Of a stretch of DNA of 64,000 nucleotides, positions 50,712 to 63,664 are shown in pieces. Below the pieces are notes generated by a model, which was given only the letters and a program-made list of their open reading frames with translations, was not told the origin of the DNA and ran no database searches. Source of the stretch: Lithospermum erythrorhizon (lineage: Eukaryota; Streptophyta; Magnoliopsida; Boraginales; Boraginaceae); assembly GCA_019722365.1 (NCBI GenBank), contig JADFUC010002255.1:248001-312000 (forward strand), in the 5' to 3' direction. Position 1 is the stretch's first letter. Each line of letters begins with the position of its first letter. Position numbers and translations under genes: made by a program.

Positions 50712-52640
50712 TAACGACCCGCCCGAGTCGACGCCTCGTATTTGAGTCAAGTATCAACCTCAGATATCCGAGTCACCATACGTATTTGCCGACACAAAAT
50801 CATCCGCTTGATAGCCAATAAAAACCCGATAGCTGACAAAAGTGAAATAGTTTCAAAATTCAAAATGTTTAATACGGAGTTTTCTAACCATCGCGCATCG
50901 CCCCTAACCACTGATACCATAATCAGAATTTACCCGCCTGAGTCGTGACGCCCGGGTCGAGCTCTTATCAACCCGTCAACTGAGGCGTAAGGGGTGCTCG
51001 ACAGCTGAAACGAATCACCCGGATGGTAATTCTGACCACATCCGAACGAGGTATACAATAACGTATATGACGTAATGAGCAAAGTGTATATATGTACGAT
51101 AAAAAGAATAAATCAATTATCCATAAAGATCATAACACAAATGATCATCATCAACATATATTATTTTAGAGGACCTCAACTTACGTTAACCCACATGTTA
51201 TACCCGTGAGATCTCTATATCACATAATCAAACAAGTAAACAAAGATAACTTCTCAACACAACGCTAATTACTACAACAACAATAGTAATAACTTCAAAA
51301 AATGAAACCATAACAATATCACATATAATATTCCATCATTTTCCCGGCAGGCTCACCCTTCGAACACCCAACAACAACATATCCTTTTTCCGGCAGGCTC
51401 ACCCTTCGAACACCCAACATCATCATATCCTTTTCCCGGCAGGCTCACCCTTCGAACACCCCACATCATCCCAAACATACTCAACTCAAACATTTCACAA
51501 TTCAAACATACACATCAAACATACAACATCACACCAACATACAACTCAAACAATTATCACCACAACTACAACAAATCTAAAGATAACAAACTGTGCAACA
51601 ACCACACAATAATCTCAAGATAAAGACCCATAATATACCTAATACTCAATTTCATATGTAACCTACTATCATAATCGCATCTAACACAACCACCATACAA
51701 CTCAACATTTCACAATTTTACAACTATACTACGTATAAATTCATAACATGTATACATAGTCACAAACAATTTACCATATACTTCACTCAAACATAAATAA
51801 AGTGTAATCAAACGAGCGATAAATCCCCACTTTGGCTAGTACCACTAGCGCTCGTGGCAAATAATCGATCCGCAAGTTTTTCCCCGCTCCGAAGTCTCTG
51901 TGGTTGCTTTCGAGATTCACAATGAAGATAGCCTCTTGCAGATTCCCTTGGTAGATTTAAACACGACAAAGCGCGGTAATTTATGAAACTACGTAGACCC
52001 TTCGCGAGTCCACGTGGAACTCATGACGCATCGCTTCTAGCTTCACATCAAGTCTTCTGTGATTTACCAAATAGACGGTATAAGCCAAATTTCTTATGAA
52101 TTCAATAAAAGCTCAAATTGTACATTATCGCAGAACCTAAGTAATAAGCATTTACAAAGACTAACTCTCAATCAAGAGGATTTACGAGGAGAAGCTCTTC
52201 AAAAAATTTGAGATCCAAAGCTCGGTAGATTGAGAGAAATCAAGAAAAAAATCAAAGCGGGGGGGGGTAAGAGCGTTTCGTCACGGCGGGGGAAGTGGAA
52301 GTGGTTGTGCTTTGGTTTGGGCCTAAGTTGGTTTATGTGGTGGTGGGTTGGCCCAATAGTTTAAGCGGTGAAAACCCGAACGTTTTAATTCAATCGATAC
52401 CTCTCGTTTTAACTTATCTCGACAACTAACTCCCAAACATTAACATTTATCACACATAAAAATATAAAGTGGTTTCCAAATTCACGTAGGAATCAATTCT
52501 AATAATCTCACATTTTAATTTATTAATTAAGGAGTCAAGTAGCGGTTTTTGCTGCATTTCGAGGAGCGATCATCAAACCAAATCCAATTTGATAAAAAAA
52601 GTTAAAGACCCCAATAACGGGACGCAAGGATAACTCAAGG
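50712..52640. mobile_element. Repeat-derived block, possible LTR remnant
   Basis: GC-richer than both flanks. It begins with TAACGACCCGCCCGAGTCG and repeats GCCCGGGTCGAG-like words at about 50950. It contains no open frame with retroelement motifs. Its right part (52140-52310) ends in a purine-rich segment and a G-run at about 52260. The TGTAACGACCCG-like opening recalls the start of plant Ty3/gypsy LTRs, but I could not find a second LTR or pol. Confidence 0.3.
51341..51476. repeat. Three 46-bp tandem units
   Basis: CGGCAGGCTCACCCTTCGAA starts at 51345, 51391 and 51437, a strict 46-bp period. The units differ mainly in an ACAACAACA versus ACATCATCA segment. No spacer variation of CRISPR type. 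Confidence 0.9.
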
Positions 52641-55440
52641 TCCTAAGGTGTAGTAAAAAAAAATACAAATGACTATTTTAGCTGCATTTTAATTTTCTCA
52701 AATACTATCATTAAAAATCAAGGGACATAATAGTACTTTTATATCTAAAAAGAAATATTTGAGTGTATAAAGCAATTTAAGTTTATAGGGATTGCAACAA
52801 AAATAATTTTTACTTATGCCAAAGAATTTTCTAAAATATTAAATTGTTTCCAAAATAAAGAATGACTTCAATTACCGGTAATTCATTTCGACAATTAACT
52901 CTCATTATCAACCCTCAATGATTATATACAACAAGACAAAAGAGATGGTTTAGGTATTTTGTGCTGGCAGAGCCTGACCATCATCGAATCTCATTTCTTT
53001 CATTCTTCATCACTGTTAATTTCCATCACCCAACTTCTATCACGACGTTGTAACGGCCAGCAAACATTGTCCTCGCAGGGCATTTTAGTCAAATCACCCC
53101 GAGCCAAGAGACAGGTGAAAATGACTATTTTGCCCCCCATTTGCAGGTGCTGCAGTAGTTAGGAAGTTTCATTAAGGGCAAAATTGTCATTTCACTAAAA
53201 GTTACTATTTTGACTAAAATACCCCACGGAGTTTAGTGTTTTAACCCGCCATTTCGACGCTCTTAATTCAAATTTGCCAATTTTTGGTTGGGCGAATGGA
53301 ACTAACATGTTAATAATCGAACATTGAATTGAAACCCAAGTTGAAAGCCTTCACTGGGATTGCTAACGCCTTTTAAATTGCACTTTATATACATGGTCTC
53401 AAGTTACAGTCACAAAACATTCCAATAATCATGAACTCTACTATAATAAATCATCTACTAGTACATTTTACTATGCGAACCTAGCAACCCCTAGATACAA
53501 TACTTTCACCCAATTCAACTGTAAGGCATGGAAATACATGGCAAAAGGGCCCATTCAGAGTTTATCTAACAATTCACAAAATATATATGTACTTAGTACG
53601 ATTAACTTTTAGAAATTTTGAATTGTATTTTTCCGTCTCTCTTTGGACATATTATTTTATCATGTTATGCTGGCCAAGAGATTTAAGGGTCCATCAATTG
53701 GATTATTGGATCAAATAAGTGAGGATCACTACTTGTGGACTTTATTCATAGATTGTCTCGCCTTTTTCACTTCCGTGCCAACTAACCATGTGCCTAAAAC
53801 TAAAAGGAGACAACCCGAAAAATCGATTGATAATCAATAATGTGCCAATCTTAATGTGTGATTCCTTTAAAGTGAACTTTTGCAATTATTAGTTGATTAG
53901 GCACAAACTAGAAGGTAACAGAAGAATGAGAGTCCTAAAGAAAATAATATTTCCCCTATATATTTTAATCTAACTGTAATATTTTTTTTCCATGAAGTAT
54001 CAATATACTTTTGTAACAATAGTTGATTTGTTTAACTATGAATTTATATAAAAATAATAATAAAATTGGATAATGCACACTACATACACATATATTATAC
54101 ATTGTTGTACATTAATAACGATATATTGAATAAGATAAACCTATGTTCTAAATTGATGATTTTTAATTGTTAAATCAAACCTCTTAATTATATTTGAACT
54201 TAAATAAAATTTGTTAAAGAGTGGAAGATGCATAATTGTATGGTTCTATCATCTATGAACATGCATGCGGCTCATAGTGATAACTTCCGACACTTGCAAG
54301 GAGGATGTGTCCCGGGACAAACCTTCCACTCATCACTCAGTCAAATATTTGTTGGATCATTTATTTGGTTAAGTCCATTAACTATATGTATTTTGATATA
54401 TATTATGTCAAACTCTCATATATTCAATCTAAATTTGTTTCTTTGGTAATTAGCGATTATCATAGTTTCTCTACTTCTTATTATAGTTTTTATTGAGCGT
54501 ACCAATCATATCATGTCAAATGATTCTCCCTTAATATTTCTCAATTGAAGGAACCTTAATTTCTAATTTTCGATAAATTATGCCAATACTTCGTCTATTG
54601 AAAGTCAGATGATTTTTTCATTGATTTCTCTTTAATGCTATTTGGATTGGGAAGAATTAGGAATAGGGTAAATATTTAAAATTATCATAGAGGAAAAGAA
54701 TTAGGGTGAACTAGAATGAATAAATTAAATTATTATTTTGATACAATAATTTTGGGAAGGAAGAATAAAGAATATATTAAATTGTATTATATTTGTCATT
54801 CTTCTCCATTCTCCATTTAAAGGTAAATGATTTATTAAATGCTGGATAATTGATCAAATTAAGTAAAATACTCTCTTAGAAAAAAAATTATATTTAATTT
54901 ACCAAACAACGAGAATTGTTAAATTTTCCTTGATCCTCTCAAAACAAATAAACCATAAGGATGGAGAGACGGTAGTGAGGCCTGATGTTACCGCATGGGC
55001 GGTGATGTTGGCTAAGTGAGAGGGTCAAAGGAAATAAAGCAAGGCTCAAAGGAATGCGGGTTTATGCTTTTATTTTTTAGAAGCTGTAACAAGTTTTTTA
55101 CGTTATTAAAAGTGACTCATGTTCATTTTTTATTTGAAAGTCTATCTCAAGGTTTTAATATTTGTCTTTGTAAATTAATTATTTTTGCTCTCGAAAAAAT
55201 CATTTCTAATGTAAATATGTGGTCAATAAATGCAATGCAAGGATGTAACTTGAAATATATATTTTCAAGGCATGGATAATGTATTAAGTGTACAAGGCAC
55301 AAAATATATAAGAAATGCGGCCTTTATACACTTTTTCCCTCAAAATAAAGCCAAATTTTAATGTAACCTTTAAAAGTCTAGGGGCAAATTGTTTAAAGAT
55401 GGAGTCAACAGGGGTGGTAGAATATTTGTAAGAAGACATA
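52641..55440. other. AT-rich intergenic DNA
   Basis: No gene supported. A short GC-richer patch around 53040-53120 contains CGGCCAGCAAACATTG and CGCAGGGCATTT. Its origin is unknown. Confidence 0.6.
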
Positions 55441-55470
55441 CCGCTTTCTCAATAATTTCTTCAAAGATAT

Positions 55471-56062
55471 TTACGTTGGAGTAGAGAAAAAATAGTGTTG
55501 AGATGCCCCTTCGTAATGCATGCCCATCAAATAACTAAGAGGCCCCAAATCTTTCATAGAGAATTCAGAGTGGAAATGATGCATAATAGAAGTTCGGAGT
55601 GCATTAGAGGAAGCAACCAAGATAATATCATCCACATAAAGAAAAATATTGGCAACCTGTTCACCCTGTTTGAAAATAAATAGTGAATTATTTGAAAGAC
55701 TGTGAGCAAATCCCAGTGTAGCCACGTAGTCAGAAAACCGTTTGTACCAAGTGCCGAGAAAAGCCTGCTTTTAGACTATATAAAGACACCATGATTTGGA
55801 CACCATGATTTGGATAAAGTGCATTTTTGACATCTAATTTGATTAAGACACCATGCGATTTGATAAAGCAATGCTTGGGAATCGTCCGAATGGTAGCTGC
55901 TCTTCGACCATCACAAAAAGTTTCACCACCATCAATACCAGGCTATTGACCGGCACCATCACCAACAAGACGAGCTTTATATCTTTCAAAAGATCCATCA
56001 GAGCGCCTTTTGTGCCTGAAAATCTATAAACTCCGAATAACATTAGCATCATGAGGACGAGG
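55471..56062 (-). pseudogene. Ty1/copia reverse transcriptase remnant
   Basis: Read from 56062 downward, one frame gives IFRHKRRSDGSFERYKARLV, then PGIDGGETF (after an in-frame TAG), TIRTIPK and LIKLDVKNAL, the order of the copia reverse transcriptase N-terminal part. A deletion then joins this to 55725-55471, which has the catalytic YVDD box in ANIFLYVDDIILVASS followed by FSMKDLGPLSYLMGM. The palm core between them is missing. No LTR, integrase or RNase H is attached, so this is a short truncated relic. Confidence 0.85.
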
Positions 56063-56559
56063 GACTAAATCTCACGCCTTTACTTTCACTGCAAGAGCAT
56101 CACACCACCTCCTCAGATAGCTAATTTCCAATTATGGTCCCGCGGAGCGCATTAATAGACTGTAGGTAAATGGGAGATTCGAAAAGTGTGAAATACGAGA
56201 TTAAGAACGTTATCGGGTTTAAATATACTACTATTGGGCTCAAAAAGCGATCATTCGAAAGTAAGGAGAGGCGGGATTGAAAGTTAACCGAAATGACGGA
56301 AGTGAGAATTCTGTTGACGGGTTAACGGATACGGGAGATAAGGTTGCTGAGACAAGTGTGGAACGCAGGATCAGAATGGGCATTTGAATGGGAAGTCGAT
56401 CTAGACTAGATCGTCATTTGTTGCACAAGAAAGTTCTTCAATTGGGCCGAGAATTTAGGTTGTCAATACCGGGGAATCGAGGCTCTGTGAGGGCGGTTAA
56501 AAATTTGGGGGGCTTATATGAATAAAGTTTTGATTTTCATATATTTGGATTGATCAAAA

Positions 56560-58070
56560 GTGATAAGGAGCTCTGCTGGTCGATTTATTACGGGAAGGCA
56601 GAGTAGACGCAGCCCATCGACCTCGTGGCCGCCCCGGGGCCCGCCCACCCGCCTCGTTCGAGTTCGCCTCGGCCCACCAAAGCTCATTAAAGGCACTCGC
56701 CCGTTAACAACGGGACGGACCGAGCAAGGCCCGACTGCCCACCCAAAATTGGGCGGGTATTCGCCCGGCCCGGTTCGAGGCTCTTCGAAGCTCCCCTTAA
56801 CAAACGGTAAATGCTTGGGCCATAATTTTGTGGACGCAGTTTAACACATAAGCAGCAAAGCTCAAGAACCATTACGCTAAGTTGATAATTCGTTAAATAT
56901 ATGTATGATAATAAATGAAGTTATTTAGCTTCAATAATATATAAATAAATCATAAGATTCAATAGTCATATTATTCCTTCAAATAATAAAATATATTTCC
57001 CTAATTAAAAAACTATTTCAAGATATTGATAGATAACTTCTAGATTCGTATTATTTTAATATATTATCTCTTTTATTCGATATATTATCCTTCGCTAAAT
57101 ACTGAAATGATTCCTCATTTTAATCATGGTAGCTTATTTTAGTATTGTATAGTAAATGGATAATAAACATAAGATTTATATTTATATATAAAGGTTGTTT
57201 CAGGACAACAATATCTTATTAAAAGAGAAATATTCATATATTACAAAGTAATAATATTGTGTTCTAGTTATTTCTTATTTTAATGTCAATATTCTTTCAA
57301 TGTATGGGATGTAGCATTTGTGATATTTATATAGTATCAATAATATATGAATAAAACATTAGATTTATCAATATATTATTTAAATAATCGTAAGACTTTA
57401 TTATTTAATCCTTAAAAACTTTATCCTCATGATAATATTTCAAATTATCATATGCAAAATATATTATTTAACTCAAAAACTTTATTGATGAATTAAATAC
57501 GGTACCATTTAATATATTATCTTTTATTTGATATAACGCTTTAATTATATGATAAAAGTTAAGTTATTTAACGCGTTGAATATTCTTCAATGTACTAAAA
57601 TGTAACATTAAACAAATTGTATAATATGTTTAAGTAAATAAAAGAATTTACATACAATCTTTTACTTTGTTATATAAAGAACAAATATTATTTGTTTATT
57701 AATATATTATTTAAGTAAAAACTTGCTTCCATTTATAACATTCTAAAATTATATGCAAAATAAGTTATATTTAAAGTATATATTACTTTTTAAACAAGTA
57801 AGTAACATGTAACAATTAATCGCAGGTAAGCTACTCACCTGCCGTTATTTTACTCTTCTAATTCCTCATGGCCAAGGCTCAAACCTCACAACCATCAATA
57901 TTATTATTTTCAAATTGACATAAACAAACCAAAGCCCCTAATGGGGGACCGCCGAATATCAGCCCAACACTAGCTTAACGGACCGCGCGTCCCATTTTGT
58001 TAAGGGCCTTGGGCCCGTCGAACATGTGACACGGGCCGGCCTGGTTGTTAGACATACAGTTTAGTTTTCA
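56560..58070. mobile_element. Candidate non-autonomous hAT-like element with GC-rich ends and AT-rich core
   Basis: A GC-rich block at 56600-56800 (GGCCCGCCCACCCGCCT, CGCCCGGCCCGG) is followed by about 950 bp of very AT-rich repeats (56880-57830) and a second GC-rich block at 57940-58060 (GGGCCTTGGGCCCG, CGGGCCGGCC). Subterminal GGCCCGGCCCG arrays are known from plant hAT elements of the nDart type. Exact inverted ends and an 8-bp duplication were not found, so limits are approximate. Confidence 0.35.
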
Positions 58071-58683
58071 TTAAATGATTGAACCGGACCCAACAAGTCC
58101 AAGTCCGCTACTAATTAATTTGTTGCCCTTTAAACTTTATATAGAATTGTGGATAATGACGACTGCCGAGGTGAAATTATGTAGTTGTTCAGAACCTTTC
58201 GTACAATATATGATAGAGCACAAATAGTCTTTATAGTTTAATACAAGAAACTAGTTCATGAGTTAGTATTAATAAATGATAGTTTCCAAATAAGTTTTAA
58301 ACTTTGTTGGATAAATAATCCCAGAGTTTGTAACACAAATAGTTCCCATAATTTGCAGCTCAAATAATCAACAAAGTTTGTATTGATATAATGGTAGATT
58401 GATGGTTCTCAACTTACGTACTATCACTACTTAGGAAAATAATCACCATTTAAACCAACCTGAAAACCCAAGTGAACCAATTTATTTACCAATGCAAACT
58501 CCAGAAAACCAAATTTCAATTTTTATTAAATTACATAAACTGTCAGGACAATTAACTCATATCGTATGCATCAAAATATTGTTGGTGTGTGCACCTTAAT
58601 AATTATTTACATATTTTATTAATCATCGCCTTTCCTTGAACCTGTTTATTTTTTTTTTCCTCCTAAAATGCTTGACATAGAAC

Positions 58684-59122
58684 TAGGGCTGAATACAAAT
58701 CAAATATTTTTTCGAATATTCGACTTCGAATTGGAATATTCAATATTCGAATTCGAATGTTGTCGCATAAGAATCGAACTCGAATCTGATTTTGTCATTC
58801 AAATGGTAAAGGGTACGAATGCCAATACAAATGTCTTATAATTAGATTCAAAATTTTTCGAATATGGAAGTCCATTTTAGAATTTAACTGAACATCCGAT
58901 TCGAATTTCAATATTTTGTATAGAGATTTTGTATGAAAATATATATATTAGAATCTGTAAGCTGCAGCCCAAATATAAATATGGAAAATATCGAATCAAT
59001 TTGTTGATAGAATAAAGATCGAATGAATCTAAATTCGAATTTAATTTTAGTATTGTGATTCCAAATATGAATCTTCCAATGTTGTTGTTAAAATTTAAAT
59101 TCGACGATATTCATCTACCCTG
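58684..59122. mobile_element. Possible hAT-type MITE rich in TTCGAAT words
   Basis: The left edge reads TAGGGCTGAATACAAATC. The right edge, read inward, is CAGGGTAGATGAATATCG. Both lead into repeated ATTCGAAT words (for example 58715-58770 and 58908). Length about 440 bp and no coding capacity. The edges match only partly and flanking 8-mers differ, so this is tentative. Confidence 0.3.
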
Positions 59123-59280
59123 GCTCGTGATCCGCCTTCATTATAACTACATATTGGTGTAACCAAAAAAATATGAGTCATGTGGAAATGGAATAAATGG
59201 ATCTCAGCCAGTACAAGTATCAAAACACCTGCCATTTGACTACAAGATATTAGTCCGCTTCATCAACCCGCTACCTAGTT

Positions 59281-59500
59281 CAGATGGGCAACGGACTGGC
59301 CTCGTGGCTTTGGCCGGGGGGGCCCGCCCACCCGCCTGTTCGACCGGCCCAGCCTACTGTGCCCACGAGCGGCCCCCCGCTCAGCACTAGCTGGCCTGAC
59401 GGGGCCGAAATTGGGCCCTGCAAGCCCCTGGCCCCAAGGCTCTCGAGCCCACCTAATATTCGGTGGCTCTCTTGGCCCGGCCCTACTGAGATTCCTATTA
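59281..59500. repeat. GC-rich GGCCCG block with hAT-like edge
   Basis: Starts CAGATGGGCAACGGACTGGC, close to the CAGGGGTGGGCAAACGGGCC type of hAT end, and shares GGCCCGCCCACCCGCCT with the block at 56630. The opposite open frames across it are compositional, not genes. Confidence 0.45.
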
Positions 59501-59803
59501 ACGTGCCAAAAATGCTTACATGTAAACTAAGCTTCACGTTAATAATATACTAATGTGATAAATGTTTACATAAACGCATTTAATACTAAAATATTGCATT
59601 TTTTCTAGATAAACGCGTACTGCTCCACCACCGCATTCACGTTTATATAGGTAAAAGCGCAATTTTTCAAACATTCACATCATTCAAACATTCAAATTAT
59701 TTTCTATATCTATTCATCTGCTATCTACTATCATTCATCATTCATTCAAACTGAAACACCATAAACATCTCCAAGCAATCAAACATTCACAACATCAAAA
59801 CAT

Positions 59804-60803
59804 TCACATCAATTCACAACCTTGGAATAAAAAGACGTGAATAAAAAAATATCTGCTCAAACGTGGAAAAACATCATACATATAATATATAAACACATCT
59901 GGCCCATAAAAGTTTTCATCACTTGGTTCTCTTTCAACAATAAAAAGTGGGAGTGAGGCGGCTCTGAATGTGGAGCCATCAGCTATTGCAGGAAAGTTTT
60001 GGCCGATCCTATTAAGCCGCCTTAACATCCCGGTTGGACTGCCATTGACCATCCTCTTCCCGTCCTTCATGACACCACATCTCGACGCAACCCATCCAAC
60101 AACTTCATAAGATCACCTCGCACTCCGCCGGTTGTTGCGGGCGGTGCCCCTCAATTTGAGGACAGCCTCCCCCTGCATCTCCGCCAGAACTGAATCTCTA
60201 CCTGGGCCTGCACTCATCAGAAGTTCCACACCTCTTGCCTAACCTCCTCCTCATAGCGTCTCCCTAGATCTCCCACTCTCATCTCAAAGCCATATCCCAC
60301 AGCGAACCTCAAACTTAGCAATTGAGGCATTTGAAATCATCGTCATGATTAACCTCACGCCCGACAATCTGCATGCAGGGCTACTTTTCCTCACTAACCA
60401 AATGTGTGTTGGGACAAAATCATGCCATATTTTAGTCTTAAGTGATGAAAAATGTGTTCGAGGATAAATGCAGTAGTTAACCTTTGTATCTGGCCATACG
60501 CCTGCCAAGCATCATTTGTATCGAAAGCTAAGTTCGGTGGCCCCGACTAGTTGTGAAACAAAATTCCTTGACCACCTTCTCTGCCACAAACCTCCTTTCC
60601 TCACCATCTAGATTGTATTTATACACTAACTTAGGATTTTGAGCTCTAATATTATTGCTATTATTAACACAATCCGCTTGGCTAATTGGGCCACCTCGGC
60701 ACCACCCCTCTAATTTTATAACCTCCATATATCTACTTCCCCGCACGCCCTCATGTCTAAATGCCATAAAAAATTCATTCCTTACATCCTCCTCCGTAAT
60801 CAT
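59804..60803 (-). pseudogene. Degenerate element-derived reading frames, family uncertain
   Basis: Three minus-strand frames in order (60803-60528, 60508-60284, 60070-59804) may be pieces of one decayed protein. The middle one, with YPRTHFSSLKTKIWHDFVPT, weakly resembles the 'putative plant transposon protein' domain, in which a W..FV motif precedes a hydrophobic helix. The other two show no motif I know. Not a host gene as far as I can tell. Confidence 0.25.
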
Positions 60804-61399
60804 TCCTTCAACACCAACAATAAAAAGGCAAGCCTATCATATGGTCATTATTCAGTTCGCCTCACGTCCATACCCATAGTCTTATAGTTAAAAATTGACT
60901 ACAATTTCTGTGATACCATTCCTTACAACTAAATGTACAAATATTTGCTAATTGAGCATTTTCTAAGTATTGGAATACTTTAGGTTACCGTAAATTCTGT
61001 TTGATCGAGGCCCCATCAAGATAAACACCTTGTCGTGCATTTGAGGCCCACTTTCCACAACACTCCACTTTGCCTGGCCCTCCTCCACTACCTCATGTTC
61101 TCTTCTTATCAAGCCTCCTCCTCAATTATTACTTTTCTAGCCCTCTTTTCTTATCCACGTGATGACGTGACTCTCTTTGTCCTTATTTTATTATTTTTTG
61201 GTGCCATTTTTAAATTGGAAACAAATATATTTGCAAATGCAGTAGTATAAAAAGAAGTTTATGGGTCGTACGGTAGCCTTTTAATTTAAGAAATTGGTTA
61301 TAATTTGTGCAGCATGGGGTTGGCGAAATCTTGAAGAGAATTTGTGAATAAATTTGGTAAGGAAGTTCAAAAATCACGCCTATTGAAACCCTTATTCGA

Positions 61400-63370
61400 T
61401 ATAAACGTTTATATACACGGTACCACGCTTAAAGTACCAATCCATACCGTTGCTTGGTGAAACGGTGGGCCGTTTGACTTACAGAATGTACATGTCGTTT
61501 AATAACTTAAACGGGGTACCGTTAGAAAGTAACGGTACCACGTTTAAGTATAACGCGGGTATCGCACGGTGCAACGAGACGCCGCTTTTAATTCCATTTA
61601 AAGGTATCGAAATGTAAAAGAAACAAAATAGATATTTTATTATTGGCGTTATGTTTATATCAGAAATGGGCTGTAGATTAATATATATTTTACATTCAAT
61701 CTAATTATAAAAAACTATACAAATCTAATCATCATACATTATTTCATCTTCGGATTCTTCTTTGCCTGAGTGTATTTCATTGTGTTGTTCTCATCTACTT
61801 CAATTCTCTTCCTCAATGTCACTAAGCATCATTTAACAAATCTTTTTCCTTTCCTTCCATGAAAGTGTATCCCTTATTCAGATCCCAGCCTCCGCCGTCT
61901 AACTTTTGATACAACACATACTTCAATCACGAGCTTGTAAGTCTTGACCGCCTTTGAGTGTATTGAGATCTCGCCATGCTAAATGCGGATTCACTAGCTA
62001 TCAGAGACATAGTATAGAAAATACTTTCGCTATCTTAGACAATACCGAAACAACGCTCTTTTACGCCCACCATTTTAATATATATCGCGATTATTATCAT
62101 TATATTGACTCAATTCAATGTTAGTAGCTAAATATCGAAAGTTAACTCATTAGTGCTCCTGTGGAGCGATTGATTAGTGTTACCTAATAATTGTAAAGTA
62201 TTCTAAATGCACGTTATTAATAATATTATATCAAAATCCAAAAGACACCAATATTTACTACCAAACACATTTTATATGCAAATTCATAAGAGCTTTTACT
62301 CAAGATCTTTTTCACTTTGTGAAAAATATTTAAAGCATAGTTTCACAGAAAGTAGACCGATGGATACGTATTGCTCGGGATTAACGACATTTTGAATCCA
62401 TTTAGTGAAACGCCATCCATCACAATGATTAAAAAAGGCAAAGAACTACCGACACAAAAAAGTTTTCGCCGGCTCCGTGATCAATAGCTCCTCAGATACC
62501 ACCCTCCCCACTACTATTATCTTTTAGTGATCTTATGACCACTTCTAGTTGTCTAGCAAAGATGACCGGTTCCCCTTTACCCCCCACCCGCTTCCCTTAC
62601 AATTTAAACAAGTTGCCGCTTTGTTTTCCCTACCTGGGCGAAAATATTTCCAAATCCATGAAGTTTTTTTTTCCTCTCAATAGTAGTATCCGTAGCACTA
62701 GATTGATTTTAATAATGGGTAGTTCATCCATACGATTATCATCCTCTAAATTAACAACAAAATCATTAGACATACTAGCCTCATCACTTCTGAATACTTT
62801 TTCCAAGGTTACGCTTTTGATGCCATTAATTATGTGTAAGAACAATAGTCAAAATTTATAAAAAAGTTGGAGCAGATATTAATCGGATCGTGAAATCTTA
62901 AGCGCGTGAAGATCGTCGATTCACTGATCAGAATAACAAGCCCAAAAACCACAAGTAATGAATATTGCTTCGAAAAGTGATCCTTTATTTCTTTGATATC
63001 GCTTAAGAATGATCGTTACATGTAGTCATGTAAAATGGAAGTGAGGCGTTGCCCCTTTATAGACCTCTTCCTTTTGGTTTTCGGTGAGTTTACTGTTGCC
63101 GGTATCACAGGTCAAAAACGGGTACCTGCTAGATTTAACCATCACTTTTTACACCAACGCTGTACCGCTGACTTCCACCCGGCATTCCCGCCGATCATAC
63201 ACATTCATAAAAATAGCCGTTGATTCTTTAATGGTACTGCTAATGTCCAAACGGTATAATGCCAGAGTCAAGTAAAGAAATTGCTATATATCCGTTATGC
63301 ATTACCTAAGCATTTTAAACGGTATAATGTAAAAACGTGGTACCGCGTTCAAACGGAAATTACACGCCGC
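61400..63370. mobile_element. Candidate degraded hAT element with ACGGTACC subterminal repeats
   Basis: ACGGTA/TACCGT and AAACGG words cluster at the left (about 61421, 61448, 61464, 61513-61540) and again at the right (about 63250, 63320, 63337, 63350). The left GGTACCACG...TAAACG-type sequences have inverted counterparts at the right (CGTGGTACCGCG). Between them lies a hAT C-terminal domain relic. Short repeated AAACGG-like motifs near both ends are typical of Ac/hAT transposase binding regions. The exact termini were not resolved. Confidence 0.4.
61822..62020 (-). pseudogene. hAT transposase C-terminal dimerisation domain relic
   Basis: On the minus strand the frame reads TMSLIASESAFSMARSQYTQ, with ASESAFS encoded by 61998-61978. 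ASESAFS is the best-conserved word of hAT transposases and normally follows IPVSTV. After RRSRLTSS there is an in-frame TGA, then LKYVLYQKLDGGGWDLNKGY and a stop at 61822. The BED finger and the catalytic part are not recognisable upstream (62100-62900), although 62845-62630 is open on this strand. Clearly inactive. Confidence 0.75.
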
Positions 63371-63389
63371 CTCGATACACGTCTCGAAC

Positions 63390-63660
63390 CGACACAGGCC
63401 CAAGATTCTTTAACGGATCGGCCCGGCTCGCTAACGGGACTCTGTGGCCCGCCGAACATGTTACGGGGCCGGCCCGGGTTTGTTTGCCGCGTGACTACTT
63501 CTAGTCCACCAAAGACTGAGGCAGATGAGGTTCAAATACCGGGCACCTATTTGAGCCCGGTTCAGGTTACTTGTATACTTGTATGGCAAACGAAATGGGC
63601 CCACCGGGCTATTTATGGGCTTGGCCCGGCGTTCGAAAGTATATTAAACATTCTCATTTA
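63390..63660. repeat. GC-rich block matching the one at 57.95 kb
   Basis: AACGGATCGGCCCGGCTCGC, then TGGCCCGCCGAACATGTTAC and GGGGCCGGCCCGG, run parallel to 57970-58050 (AACGGACCGCGCG, TTGGGCCCGTCGAACATGTG, CGGGCCGGCC). Same orientation, so these are two copies of one family. Confidence 0.65.
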
Positions 63661-63664
63661 AATT

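Noticed and set aside
51341..51476. Regular repeats considered as a CRISPR-like array
   Set aside because: Units are directly adjacent with no unique spacers and the setting is a plant nuclear genome.
56560..56844. 94-codon frame rich in Arg, Pro and Gly
   Set aside because: Same compositional effect inside a GGCCCG repeat block.
59284..59553. Long open frames on both strands in the GC-rich block
   Set aside because: GC-rich DNA lacks stop codons by composition. The predicted proteins are Pro/Gly/Trp-rich without motifs.
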